Shown here piece by piece: positions 12,801-24,900 of a stretch of DNA of 64,000 nt. Within the stretch, counting starts at the first letter, position 1. Every line of letters starts with the position of its first letter. A model generated the notes under the pieces. It had not been told where the DNA came from and searched no databases. It worked only from the letters and a program-made list of their open reading frames with translations. The translations under genes were made by a program, and so were the position numbers. Origin of the DNA: Apis mellifera. Lineage: Eukaryota; Arthropoda; Insecta; Hymenoptera; Apidae. The stretch lies in the NCBI RefSeq assembly GCF_003254395.2, contig NC_037648.1, positions 785,868-849,867 of the forward strand, written 5' to 3'.

Positions 12801-13499
12801 ACTAGGCTCATCATGCTCGTCGCCTTTCTCTCACCCAAGTAGCACCTGGGCACGTGAGTGAGATCCTGGCAATGAACATGGAAGGGGTTAAATCTGAAAA
12901 TCCTGAGCTAAAAAAATATATTATATAATATTGTGTTTGTTAACGGGCTAATGGGCTTTTTCTATATTCTCATCTTATTTGAAATTTTCTATAAAATGAT
13001 TCTATTTTATTTCCAATGCAATCAAATATTGAATTCTAATATTCTACACAAAGAATAACTAATCAAAAGAAAATGCATCTATTGAAAACAAAATTAAGTT
13101 ACAATGAAGTAATTGATTTAAATTTAAATATTAATGAAAGTACCCTCAGGCGATTCCTCCATCAAAGCATATTTTCAAAAACGCAACAAAAGTATTCAAA
13201 ACTTGTAGCTTTGATTTCAAAATCTACCTGTCGCGAATGTCTTCTTGCACTAAAATTTATTTTTTCAATCTTAAAAATGAAGTAACTAAATCATTTAAGA
13301 TATTATAATCAAAAATTATTTATCATATTATTTATTATTTGTTATATTTTTCCAATATTGGTATCAATGTATTATTATTAGAATAATATTGATATTAAAA
13401 ACACAATGTGCAAGAAGACCTAGCCTGATCTAATAAATAAAATACAGAAAACGTTACTACTCATGAGTATAATAAATATTCATGGTCACTGTGCTCGTG
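9891..13499. other. Unique AT-rich DNA with a GC-richer island; no supported gene
   Basis: The only GC-richer piece is about 11500-12850, open in several overlapping frames on both strands without a recognisable domain, signal peptide or consistent splice pair. A short ATAGAAT/ATAGAATAT repeat is at 10680-10716. The patch 10740-10850 reads as a balanced peptide in one frame but has no start or splice support. Confidence 0.45.
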
Positions 13500-15850
13500 C
13501 AAAATTCTACGTATACAACCAATCACCCGTGTCGATTCGGACCTTTCATCCTACGACATGATTGAGTGATTGGAGGAACCAAATGCATGCGACTCACCAT
13601 TAGATGCGAAAAATCTGCGTTGCCATTGATACTGTCGTCATCCATAAATAATCGCAGAGAAGTCATCTGATACAATGATCTATAAAAACATTATATATAA
13701 AAACATATAAAATATATTGGTTATTTAACAATATTCAAAAAAATAAAAATTAATAAAAAATATATAAAGATATTTACCTCTTCGCGTGATGGATGATCAC
13801 GTTATGCTCTTGAGAGAAGCACTGACTCTATCGAGAACGAAAACGAAGGAAAAAAAAAATAAATAAAAGACTATTAACGCGTCCGTTTATAAATTATAAT
13901 CGAACAAACACTGAATTTAATTTCGCGTATAATTGTAATTAAATTAGAGAGCATTTATGCTCTAAAGAATATGAAAAATATTACGACACAAACACTGACT
14001 CTATCAACTGCATTGCACGCAGTCATAAAAATTTGAAAATAAAATTGTATTAGTAGAGAAGAGATATGATAAAAAAAGAAGAAAAATATTTCGATATTTT
14101 ACTTTTCTCTATCGAGCACTTGTTCCAAAAATGTTTCGAATTGATTATTAATTTTTCAGAAATAACGAAAAAGTATGAATTACTTAAGAACAATCGTTAA
14201 TAATGAAAATAGAACAAGTATATATGATATAAAATATCAAACTTTACCGTGTCTTCGTGAAAAAGCAATATTGGCGTCCATATTGGAATTTTTCCCGCCT
14301 TCGAAATTTAGCAATCTAGCAATCGGCTAATAATCTGTACAAAAGATCAAAATTTAAAAAAAAATAATTATAATATGTATAAATTTAATCAATTATATAA
14401 AATAAAACAATAATCAAGCTGAAATTCTACTTTATAAAATCACAATATGAATTATTCGTATCTCTAACCTTCAAATAAATGGATAAAAAAAAAAGAATAA
14501 TTTACCTGTCAAAAGATTTTCAATAAACACAAATAAACACGTATAAATAACTATATTGATATACAAATAATAAAGAGCAAGTACGGAAATAAATTTTATG
14601 TAAAAGAAAAATCACATACTTCGAAGAAAAATGACACGTCTTCACACCACAATTACTGACACTACAATGGCGCCCAACTTCGCGATTTCGATTATCGAAA
14701 TAGAAACTAGAGAAGGAATCGATAAATCGAATATATAACATGAATATATTAATCAAATATATATTAACCAATCATATTAAAATTAAACGATAATTAAACT
14801 GAAATCATTTTAAAAAATTATTTGAATTTTGAATATGAATTTTAATAATATCAAATTTTAAAAAATCATATATCATTGTCTCTAACTTTCAAATAGATGA
14901 ATAAGGAAAACAAACACTTCAGCTTTCAAAGAATTTTCAATGATATCAATAAACATATTTATTTATCTTATTTAATGATAAAGAATGATTATGGAACTAA
15001 ATTTTTTAAATTGTAAAAGATAAATCACATATCTCAAGGAAAAGAGACACGTCTCGACGATACAATAATCGACACTACAATGACGCGTCCCGCGCGATTT
15101 CGATTATCGAAATAGAAATTAGAGAGGGGATACGGTCGATTGTTCCACAAGTCGGACGTAGCACGAAAACAAAACGAAATTTCTTTGAAAAGTTTTATAA
15201 TATAGAAAGAAAGATATATGAACAATATAACTAAACTTGGGAACAAAATATGCATGCGTTATTAAAATGACGAAATAAAATTTATTACGACGAATTGTTA
15301 AATATTTGTTTCAGTACGAATAAAAAAACAATAAAAATCTACTCTAAATATATCTATCTTTATGAAAAGAAATAACGTGTTACCTGATATACGAGGAAAT
15401 CGTTGGTAATAAATTATCATGGCGTGTGCATGCAATAAATCATAATTTCGAGATTATATCGACGCAATCAACCGTTAATCTGGACAAATAAAAAGTAAAA
15501 TTATAAAAATAAATATATAAAATAAGAAATTATAATTAAATAAAGCAATAATAAAATCGTAATATAATACGATATAATATAATACGAGCTACCGGTAACC
15601 TCAACTTATATAGATGTTCGAAAACCATAAAGAAATTCGAAAGTTAATAATTAAATAATTTTTTATTGCAATTTTTAATGGATTATTAAATAAACAGTAA
15701 ACTATATATTTATTAACAAAATAGAAACAGAATTACTTACTGCATAGTAGGAATCACGAACCGGCGATACGTCCTTTCACGCTGATTTCTAACTGAAGAA
15801 TGACGCCATACATCGTGCGATCATCTAGAAGCTTTCTAATTGGCTAGAGC
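13500..15850 (-). repeat. Diverged ~400 bp modules with exon-like minus-strand sites
   Basis: Positions 14550-14710 and 14965-15122 are clearly homologous: both carry a TCACATA..TCGA/TCAAGG stretch, ACACGTCT, CACTACAATG and CGATTTCGATTATCGAAATA. The AT-rich tail at about 14340-14540 matches 14755-14955 (CAATAATCAAGCTGAA versus CGATAATTAAACTGAA, then a TCTCTAAC(C/T)TTCAAATA block). CpG-bearing cores recur near 14269, 14667, 15080, 15419 and 15803. On the minus strand most modules end in a splice-donor-like GTAA site (near 13777, 14247, 14505, 15382 and 15738). This may be a duplicated exon/promoter region of a minus-strand non-coding RNA; that reading is inference. Confidence 0.5.
15738..15850 (-). 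promoter_or_regulatory. Possible minus-strand first exon or promoter
   Basis: Read on the minus strand, AGCCAATTAG (a CCAAT-type element) is followed by a CpG-bearing stretch containing TATGGCGTCATTC and ends at TATGCA|GTAAGT, a good 5' splice site. No long open frame runs through it. It looks like the most intact copy of the module family that lies downstream on the same strand. Transcription is not shown by the sequence. Confidence 0.3.
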
Positions 15851-17862
15851 GACTAGTTCCTTATTTATTTAACCGCGCGAAAATTAAAGGATTGTATTTC
15901 CATACATCAAAATACAAAGACTCGATTAAAAATATAATAAAAATATAATAAAAACAAATTATTAAAATTATATATAAATTGTATATAAACATTTTAAGAA
16001 AATTTAATAATAAACATTATAGTAATATAAATATTTATAATATTTAAATAATACTTTTATATATTATATTACAAATTTAAAGATAGTGTAATATTAAAAT
16101 GCTAATGTAAATAATTATAATATAAATTAATTATAGAACATAAATCTAATTTACTAATTTACCTAAAATTTAAATCAAGCTTGTATATCACGTTGATAAC
16201 TATATCCCACGATGCGAAAACGAAAGATAAACTTAATCTATTTTAATCTATCTCCTTTCACGACTTTAACGAATTTAATCTATCTTAATCTATGTCTAAG
16301 CACAACATTCTTAGCTTATTTTAGATTTCCAAAATCTAAAGAGAACTTTTGAAAATAGACTATGATATTTTAAATTAATTAGTATATAGTTAAATATAGT
16401 TTTTTCTTTTAATTCTAAATATCTACCTTATCGATTAGAGAATTCAAACAATATACAAATAAATTTACACATTATTCTGATCGATGAAACACAGTTTTCT
16501 TATACAAATAAAACGAAGAAAAGCTTCGAAAGAGGGACGACTTTGTCCAATCTTCCACCAATTATTAAGTATTACACAAAATATTCTACTTACCTAAAAT
16601 TTACAACTTATCTGAAACAAATAAATTCTTACGTCTTTAAAAACACCAGTACAGAATTATTGAGACTAGCCAGCACATTTCGGCCTATCTAAAACCTAAC
16701 CTCACTATCTGGAATCGCCATCTTCACTTCTCGGATGCCATCTGGATGGCATCTCCGTTACTCGTAATAATTTTTTCCAAGTGGAAATGGGCAACGGTCC
16801 ACGATAGAAACGGCGAGACGATAAAAAGAAAAGAAAAGGCGCGATAAGGGTTCCGGATCTCGTCGGTAAATCGGAATATCGTGTAAGCGTTCTTCTCCTC
16901 GGTCGAAGAAGCCGGCAACCAGGAGCCTAATTAAAAATGCTTCCGTCACGAGGCAGCCCGAGACAAAAGGAACTTATGAATTACGCGAAGAATTCTTCAG
17001 CGGTCGCTCGTTTCTCGACCACGAGAGGTGAGGTGGAGAAAAAGAAGGGAGAAAAGAAACTTTTTAGCTTTGGTTTTGAATGGTTACGTTGTCGTGAACG
17101 AGCAAACGAGAATCTTTGGTTCGATGGAAATTAGATTTTTTTTTCCCTCGCTTTTCGTCTTTCGAGTTGAGGAAAAAAATGTATGTATTTTGATGCGTAT
17201 TTTATTCAAGAGATTAATTACATTTCTAATACATAGATTAATTCATTTTGAATATTTGGAAATATTTGTACAGTTTATATAGATATTAGAGAATCAGTTA
17301 ATTGTTAAGTTAATAAATAATAATTTTATAAATAATTTGTGGTTTGAAAGAGAGATTGATTATATTTCTAAATATAAACATTGATAATAAATTAAAATTG
17401 AATAGAGGAATAGTTTACTTTGAATATATATTTCAATTAATTGATTATTAGATTACTAAAAAAAAAAAAATAAATAAAAGAAAAATACGCGTTCATTAAT
17501 TTTTCAGGATATAGAATTAATCGATCGTATTTTAAATAACTTTGAATAAATTACAAAGGTGTATGGCTCCAAAGCATTGTGGTATATTCAAATCAGTGGT
17601 TCGTTATGACCTGCATAAGCTTCTTTAAATTAATACTTTCACGAATATTTAAAATGCATTCCCCAAGTTGAAACTCATAAAAAAATTACTGGATGATATA
17701 CGATATCAAATAATGAAGTTTTAATAGTTTTAATAGATACTATTTTTTTTAATAATGTTATTCAATATTCATAGACCCGCTTTAATATTCAACAGACGAG
17801 CATCCTGTCAAATTTCTTCCATTTTTATCATAGTTTTCAACAATTGAAACAATGTTTAAAAT
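15851..17862. other. AT-rich DNA and a small GC-richer island; no supported gene
   Basis: 15870-16640 is extremely AT-rich. A GC-richer island at about 16680-17130 holds an inverted repeat (9-base arms GATGCCATC and GATGGCATC at 16734-16753). Open frames there overlap on both strands without recognisable domains. Confidence 0.5.
16734..16753. other. Inverted repeat with GCCATC core
   Basis: GATGCCATC and GATGGCATC are exact reverse complements separated by two bases. The same GCCATCT word is repeated in the window at 19172 and as a wider inverted pair at 20244-20271. A palindromic protein-binding site is plausible. Confidence 0.6.
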
Positions 17863-18853
17863 CCTAAATATATATATACACACAAATTAAAATATCCTGC
17901 TTCATTCAAAACCACTATAAAATTTAATACAAAACAATATACACTCTTATAATTTAATTGGATAATAATTTTGGAATATATTCAATATCTATAATAAATT
18001 TAATATATAACGTACATAATTTAATTCTTAATTTAACAATCATAATTTTGAAATGTATTCTATAATCTATCTTATACAAACTATGTACAGAACGATTATT
18101 ATTTTTCTTTTTTTAAATATATATACACACAAATTAAAATATCCTGCTTCATTCAAAACCACTATAAAATTTAATACAAAACAATATATACTTTTATAAT
18201 TTAATTGAATAATAATTTTGGAATATATTCAATATCTATAATAAATTTAATATATAACGCACGTAATTTAATTCTTAATTTAACAATCATAATTTTGAAA
18301 TATATTCTACAATTTATCTTATACAAAGTATGTACAGAACGATTATTATTTTTCTTTTTTTAAATATATATACACACAAATTAAAATATCCTGCTTCATT
18401 AAAACCAATATAAAATTTAATACAAAACAATATATACTCTTATAATTTAATTGGATAACAATTTTAATATATTCAATATTTATAATAAATTTAATATATA
18501 ACGCACGTAATTTAATTCTTAATTTAACAATCATAATTTTGAAATATATTCTACAATTTATCTTATACAAAGTATGTACAGAACGATTATTATTTTTCTT
18601 TTTTTAAATATATATACACACAAATTAAAATATCCTGCTTCATTAAAACCAATATAAAATTTAATACAAAACAATATATACTCTTATAATTTAATTGGAT
18701 AATAATTTTGGAATATATTCAATATCTATAATAAATTTAATATATAACGCACGTAATTTAATTCTTAATTTAACAATCATAATTTTGAAATGTATTCTAT
18801 AATCTATCTTATACAAACTATGTACAGAACGATTATTATTTTTCTTTTTTTTC
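17863..18853. repeat. Tandem repeat, about 246 bp x 4
   Basis: Four well-conserved copies align on CACACAAATTAAAATATCC at about 17879, 18126, 18373 and 18617, so spacings are 247, 247 and 244 bp. Each ends in TATGTACAGAACGATTATTA followed by TTTTTCTTTTTT. Copies 2-4 are closest to one another, and copies 3 and 4 share CATTAAAACCAATA where copies 1 and 2 have CATTCAAAACCACTA. The Ile/Lys-rich minus-strand frames here are just the repeat read through. Confidence 0.93.
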
Positions 18854-20978
18854 ACTTCATCATATTTTATCCATCCATTAAAATTCTCTACGCTAAATAT
18901 ATTCCAATATTGTTCCATTTCCCATCTAATTGACACAAATGAAAATATAAATAGATTATTAATTAATTCATGTTGAAGAAATAGCAAGAATTTTTATATT
19001 TTTTAACTCTCCATCCACAAACAATTTATCAATTACATTAAAGATGGAATTAAAGAAAAAAATTGTTGCTATTTATGAGTTTATTACTGTGATCCATATA
19101 TAAACTGTCTCCATTACACAGATTCGTCGATTAATCACTGTCCCTCCGCGTCAAAGTCATTTCTAATCACTGGATGCCATCTTCGTCGCACTCTCAGAGA
19201 GAAACTGACACGATATCGACCCCGCACGGATTTACCTACTAACCTAAATAATTTCAAATATGCCTAAATCCGAAGGATTTGTTTGCCGCAACATCACTGG
19301 ATGGAATGGAATTTCTTTTCCCTTCATTTCGTTCTTCGAATAAATTCGGCTATTCCTCGTTGTTCCAACAAAATATTTCCAACTTTCCTCGTCATAATAC
19401 TTGATTTCGATTAAAAAATTTCTGTCCAGAAACTCTGCTCAACTTATATTCCAGAGTGTAACGTAGCCAAAATAATTAATCAAGTGGCAAGACAATACAC
19501 TCTTCCTATTCTCTGAATTTTCCTTAAATATTTATCCTCGTGTAAACTCGTATCCATCCACACTCATTTCTGTAAAAAAAAAAATTTTGTAGAAAATAAT
19601 TCAAACAATTCAATTAATGCAAAAAGTATGATGTGATTATTCGCAACTTACCTCGAACTTGATTGGATATTAAATGCATATCTTTTTTTGAAGAGGTTAG
19701 GAACGCAATATAATTCTCACCAATTTAATTCATCCCATTTTTTTTAAATTCATAGGTTGGCACGCGTGAAAAATCCACGTCTTCGACTCCAGTTCTAGCC
19801 ATCTCTGAATTTAATCCGGTCAACATCGATAAAACTTGAAAAACTGTAAAGTTTCGGGAGCGCGCGATAAAAATGGGGGAAAAAAACTTGAATCAGTCGA
19901 TGCTCGAGCGGCGACGGTTAAACGCCGCTTCCGCACGTTTCAATTAAACGGCCATCAACACCGAAAATTCGCAAAATCTGGTGAAAAAAAAAAAAAAAAG
20001 AAAAAATTGGTCACGTATCAACTGGTCGATTTGATTTTCGCCGATTAATTGGCCGATTTGTGGATTAAGCCGTGGGATAACGAAGATAACGTTCGATCTC
20101 GATAACAGGTTTGAAACGATAAAATAGATCGAATCGAGATATCGAGCAAGCCTCTATGATCCTCGAAATCCTCCAGACCTTATCGAATTAAGGGTTCCGT
20201 TAATGAGGATGGAATCCATCGTTATCCAATTTGCGATGGTTAGGCCATCTAGATCAACTCATCCAGATGGCGTAATCGTCGACGATAATATCAACGATAA
20301 ATTTCGAATCAATTTTGCGTGAGAATTTTGAATTTTTGTTCTTCTATAGTTAAAAGTCGTTCGATCGATGAAAATTCAGGAATGGACTCGTGCTAGGACT
20401 CGAGTTGCGTTTGTCACTCGTTACTCGTAATTATGATTCCGCAAACTCTTTGAGAAGAGCGGGGAGAGCAACGAGTTTTGTTTAATTAATGAACGTTGAA
20501 CGAACGTTGAGGCGAGTTACGATGCGAGTTAAATTACACCTCGATCACGAGTATCGTTATAAAAGAAAAAAATTGTACAACCGCGCGTATTAAATCAATT
20601 TTAATTATTACGAATCCGCGCATATTGCGCGCGGATGAAAATTTAAATATCTAATTTTGCGCCATTAAAGCAACGCGTTAACAACGCGGTGACAAACACG
20701 TCCCCGGTGGGGAACATTTGAACGATTTGCATTTGCGGAAATGAAATTGTTATGGGGCCGCGTAACTCGAAACGGTGAAAGTGGCATCGTTAATGGGCGA
20801 AATTCACAAACGAGAGAATCCTTTGATGAAAAATATTTCTATTCAAGATATATATATAAAAAGTGTGCAAAAATTTAAGACTATTCGAGGCTGAAAGATA
20901 AATTTTTGCAAGAAGAGATCAACAATTTTGTCAAATTACTTACCCGAGAATTTAAAAGGAAAATCACACTATTGAATT
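18854..20978. other. Non-coding DNA with GC-richer islands
   Basis: No gene is supported. Islands at about 19140-19330, 19770-20300 and 20590-20830 carry recurrent GCCATCT/AGATGGC words (19172, 20244 and 20265) and homeodomain-like CGATTAAT words. They could be regulatory. An A run at about 19984-20000 interrupts the only longer + frame. Confidence 0.45.
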
Positions 20979-21024
20979 CACTTTTTCATTCATCCCAATA
21001 TCTCAATCGGTTGCCGAGATATAA
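20979..21024 (-). repeat. Inverted diverged copy of the 21.2 kb array unit
   Basis: Read on the minus strand, the segment gives TATATCTCGGCAACCG and then GGGATGAATGAAAAAGTG. The array just to the right gives ATATCTCGGGAACCGG and then ACGAATGAAAAAGCA with a similar spacing. The end motifs match closely and the middle is diverged. It therefore appears to be an older member of the same family in opposite orientation. Confidence 0.6.
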
Positions 21025-21194
21025 GCGCTCAAAGTGTCCATAGCGCTTAAAATTGTACTAGGGATTATGCACGCGAGATTACGCCAATGGTCGATATTTC
21101 TTTTTGGAATTGCATGCGTTTCTCCTGGAATCGTGTCTGCCATTTATCTGCAATTTGAGATAGATGCGAGTAAGCGAGCAAGGCGTGCGATAAT

Positions 21195-21995
21195 AAACGA
21201 TTAAAAATTACCTTTTCTTTACACGATGATATCTCGGGAACCGGAAGTCGTAGCATAACGAGTGAAAAAGCATTATAAAGAGGAAGATTCAGCCCTTCTA
21301 ATGGTCTCTCGTTTATCAACCGAAAGTCATTTCCTCCGGAATTATAGCGATTCAAATTTTTCCTAATTTCGATAGGATTTAATCAAATGTAAGGTAAACG
21401 ATTAAAAATTACTTTCTCTTTACACGATGATATCTCGGGAACCGGAAGTCGTAGCGAGACGAATGAAAAAGCATTTTAAAGGGGAAGGTTTCCCGCTTCT
21501 AACGGTCTTTCACTTATCAACCGGAAGTCGTTATCTTCGGAATTACAGCGATTCAAATTTTTCCTAATTTCGATAGGATTTAATCAAACGTAAGGTAAAC
21601 GATTAAAAATTACTTTCTCTTTACACGATGATATCTCGGGAACCGGAAGTCGTAGCGAGACGAATGAAAAAGCATTTTAAAGGGGAAGGTTTAGCGCTTC
21701 TAACGGTCTTTCACTTATCAACCGGAAGTCGTTATCTTCGGAATTATAGTGATTCAAATTTTTCCTAATTTCGATAGGATTTAATCAAATGTAAGGTAAA
21801 CGATTAAAAATTACTTTCTCTTTACACGATGATATCTCGGGAACCGGAAGTCGTAGCAAGACGAATGAGAAAGCATTTTAAAGGGGAAGGTTTCCCGCTT
21901 CTAATCGCCTTTATCATTTATCAACCGGAAATCGCTATCTACGAAATTACAGCGGTTGAAATTTTTCCTTTAATTTTAATCGAGTTTCAAGCTAA
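21195..21995. repeat. Tandem repeat, about 201 bp x 4
   Basis: Units start with AAACGATTAAAAATTAC near 21195, 21396, 21597 and 21798. Each carries GATATCTCGGGAACCGGAAG near its start and a second ACCGGAAGTCGTTATC about 80 bp later, so the unit itself looks like a decayed dimer. The last copy is the most diverged toward its end. Much of the unit is GC-richer than its flanks. Open frames in it are read-through of the repeat. Confidence 0.92.
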
Positions 21996-24900
21996 AATTT
22001 CACTTTCACGACGAACATGCTCGTTTCTGAAAGGAATATTTCACCGTATCTCGTTCGCGAATTACGAAATATTCACGGGACAAGCGTCTAATTAATCTCG
22101 TTTCTACAAAAAACGACTGCTATTTTCAACTCGACGTCCTTTGTCAGCAATTAACTTCCTTCAAAAAATTCTCCTACCTTTTCGCACAGTGTGTCTAATC
22201 GCTCGTCCATGCACAACGTACATCGCACACACGACGAGGCGAATAACAAGCGTTTAATTAATCTCGATAACGAGCGCTACTTTTAATTCAACGTTCTTTG
22301 TTCGAATGGAAAGGAAGCACGACCGTTGTCCCGATGAATAATACACCCATTACGAATCCCATTGTGAAACAGGTCGCCGTTTAATAATGCCGCGTCGAAG
22401 ACGCGTTTCAATATCAATAGCTCCTCCCTGGAAAATATAATCGATGAATTAATTTTTTAACAATCGCAATTAATATGATCCAAGTATAAATTCTTAAACG
22501 CAAAATTTTTTGGAAATCAATCGATCGAAAATTTTTCATTTTTCCGAATTCAATTTATTTCGAGAAATAATGAATTATTTTTTATTTATTACTCTCAACG
22601 AAGATATTCTAATTCCCTAATTTTTTATTCGCTCGAAACGATTAATTGAACGTCGCGTACTAAGAAATGCAAATTTCACTTAACATCTGCTTGAAAAATG
22701 GTGGAGGATCGTAAATCACGTCGTTCACGGGCCTAAGAGGTGGACACGTGTCGTATCTTGAGAGAACTTTATCATACGGTTGCCATATATTCGATACGAG
22801 ATGCAAATCTAAGTCAGGAAATTCAGATAAAGGGGACGGCACGTGAATAGAATTTCACCCGGAGAATTTCGATCATGCTGGACGATTCGAATTCTATGGA
22901 TGAATGCGGAAAAATCGTGTACTATATTGCGCGTCATGAAAATCAATTCTGCTAATAATGCAAAAGATTTCTCTCCTTCTACATATCCTTTCTGTATTCA
23001 ATTTATGTATCAAAATTTTATACATCGTCGATTATATCGCGAAGAAAATTTCGTTCGAATGTTTGAGATAAAGAAGATCGAAAAATCAAATCTTGTCTAT
23101 TCTAAATTATACAAATAACTTTTTTCGATTAATAGAAAGTAATACTAAATTTGAAACAATTACAAACAATTACTATTATTCACTGTTACAATATTTGCAA
23201 AGATATAACTTTGAATTAAGCAAAATTTTAATAATTGAGGTTAGGAATAACTTCGATAATTTGTTACCATTCGAAGCGATCGAATAATCGCGAATAAATA
23301 ACGTCCAAGTTGTTCGAAGATCGGATCAATCACAATAAATGTCAATAAATAAAGCATTGGATAACTTTATTTTTAACTAGTTACTTACTAGTTCTAGTTA
23401 CTTTTTCACAACGGGCATTCTGGCACAACACGCTTGGTAAGAGTCGAGTGATTAGCCAGTCGATAAACAGTAGTAACGAGCGTTTCTGGTCGGACAGACG
23501 CGGCCTCTCCCACGTGCAGTGATCGATACCGGCAATTGGTCGGACGGAAAGGATGGCGGCAAGCCATATGGAACGCGTGCTATCGCCGCGAATTTATCAA
23601 CGACCGGCCATTTGTTATGTTTATACGGCGAGGGGCGAAATTAATCGTTCCAATTGAGCCACGATCGGCCATGATTCGAAATTCTGGGATCGAATCCGCG
23701 ATAATTCGCTGTGTACATTGCCGCGCTCGAGTTTACTTTCGCGCGTTCACGTGTTTGTCCACGAAATAGAAATAGAAATCCGTGGATTTGCTTCTATCCC
23801 CACTCTCTCTCCCTCTGTCTCTCACGCAAAACGTGAAATTGAAAATCTCTTTTTTCTTTTTCCTTTCTTCTATTTTGTTTTCCAGAAAGGAAAAGAAAAA
23901 GGTTTCTTTTGGGAAGATTTCTCTTATCTGATAAATGATAATATGAAATTGATGAATAGATTGAATTATCGAATAGTTAAAATGAATGGAATTGGATCAC
24001 GTGGAAAACAATTATTTCGTTAGTTATAAACTTGGATATACGGTAAAGTTTTTGAAGAAATTTTAAATGGAAAAAGAATAGCATTGAAAAATGGAAAGTA
24101 ATGATCATTATTCATCTTTTCTTTGCTCAAAATGATTCATTCATTCTAAATTTATATATTTAAAAATGTGAAAATATTTCTTCCAATCAATTTCACCGAT
24201 TCTATCATTTCCACAACGATAATTTACTCGTATGAAAAGAATATCGCGAACACTTTTTCTTTAATCTACAATAAAAAGTGGCATAAATTAAATTCGTGAT
24301 AAAAATGAAACCAAGCCTTATTTGTCGCGCGAATGTACACAGAAATTTTACACGCGGTGTACAATTTCAGTATATTCGAAGTGACGCGAGTCAGAGAAGG
24401 AGGAGAGGCATTGAACGGAGAGAAAAATAAGACGGTGCCACCGTTTTTATACCACACAAAAAACGGCGACGGTTAACCGGGACACTCGACCGCGTTTAAA
24501 TATCCCGTCCGTCCCCACCACATTTGCATCCTTCGAGGAACACCGGCCTACGTAATACCAAACAAAATAAATATTAACGAGTCCGTATACCGTCCGTTTG
24601 AAAAAAACTTTTTCCAATGTTTCTCATCGACTAATATTTATAATTTAAATTACTGGTAAAAATACAATCGTTTCCCAAATATATCTTTCTATATAAATTT
24701 TTAACTTCTTATCAACGAGCGTTTCTTTGCTTGCTCGTTTAAATTTATGAAAAAAAAAAAATCCACCGATCTTCCTATGATTCCTCCGAAGATTAATTAA
24801 GAAAAAAAAAAGAAGGAAGAAAATATTTCTTCGATAAAAATCTCGTAACCTAATTTCAAATAGTCTTTCAACGCGTTCCTTGCACACGGTTTACACGGTA

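Noticed and set aside
18346..18987. Two similar minus-strand frames rich in Ile/Lys
   Set aside because: They resemble each other only because both are read through copies of the ~246 bp tandem repeat.
21829..22095. 88-codon + frame and its minus-strand counterpart at 21065-21355
   Set aside because: Both begin inside the ~201 bp array and follow its units.
23680..23710. B-box-like GGATCGAATCC near 23688
   Set aside because: No A box at the right distance and no cloverleaf could be folded; not a tRNA.
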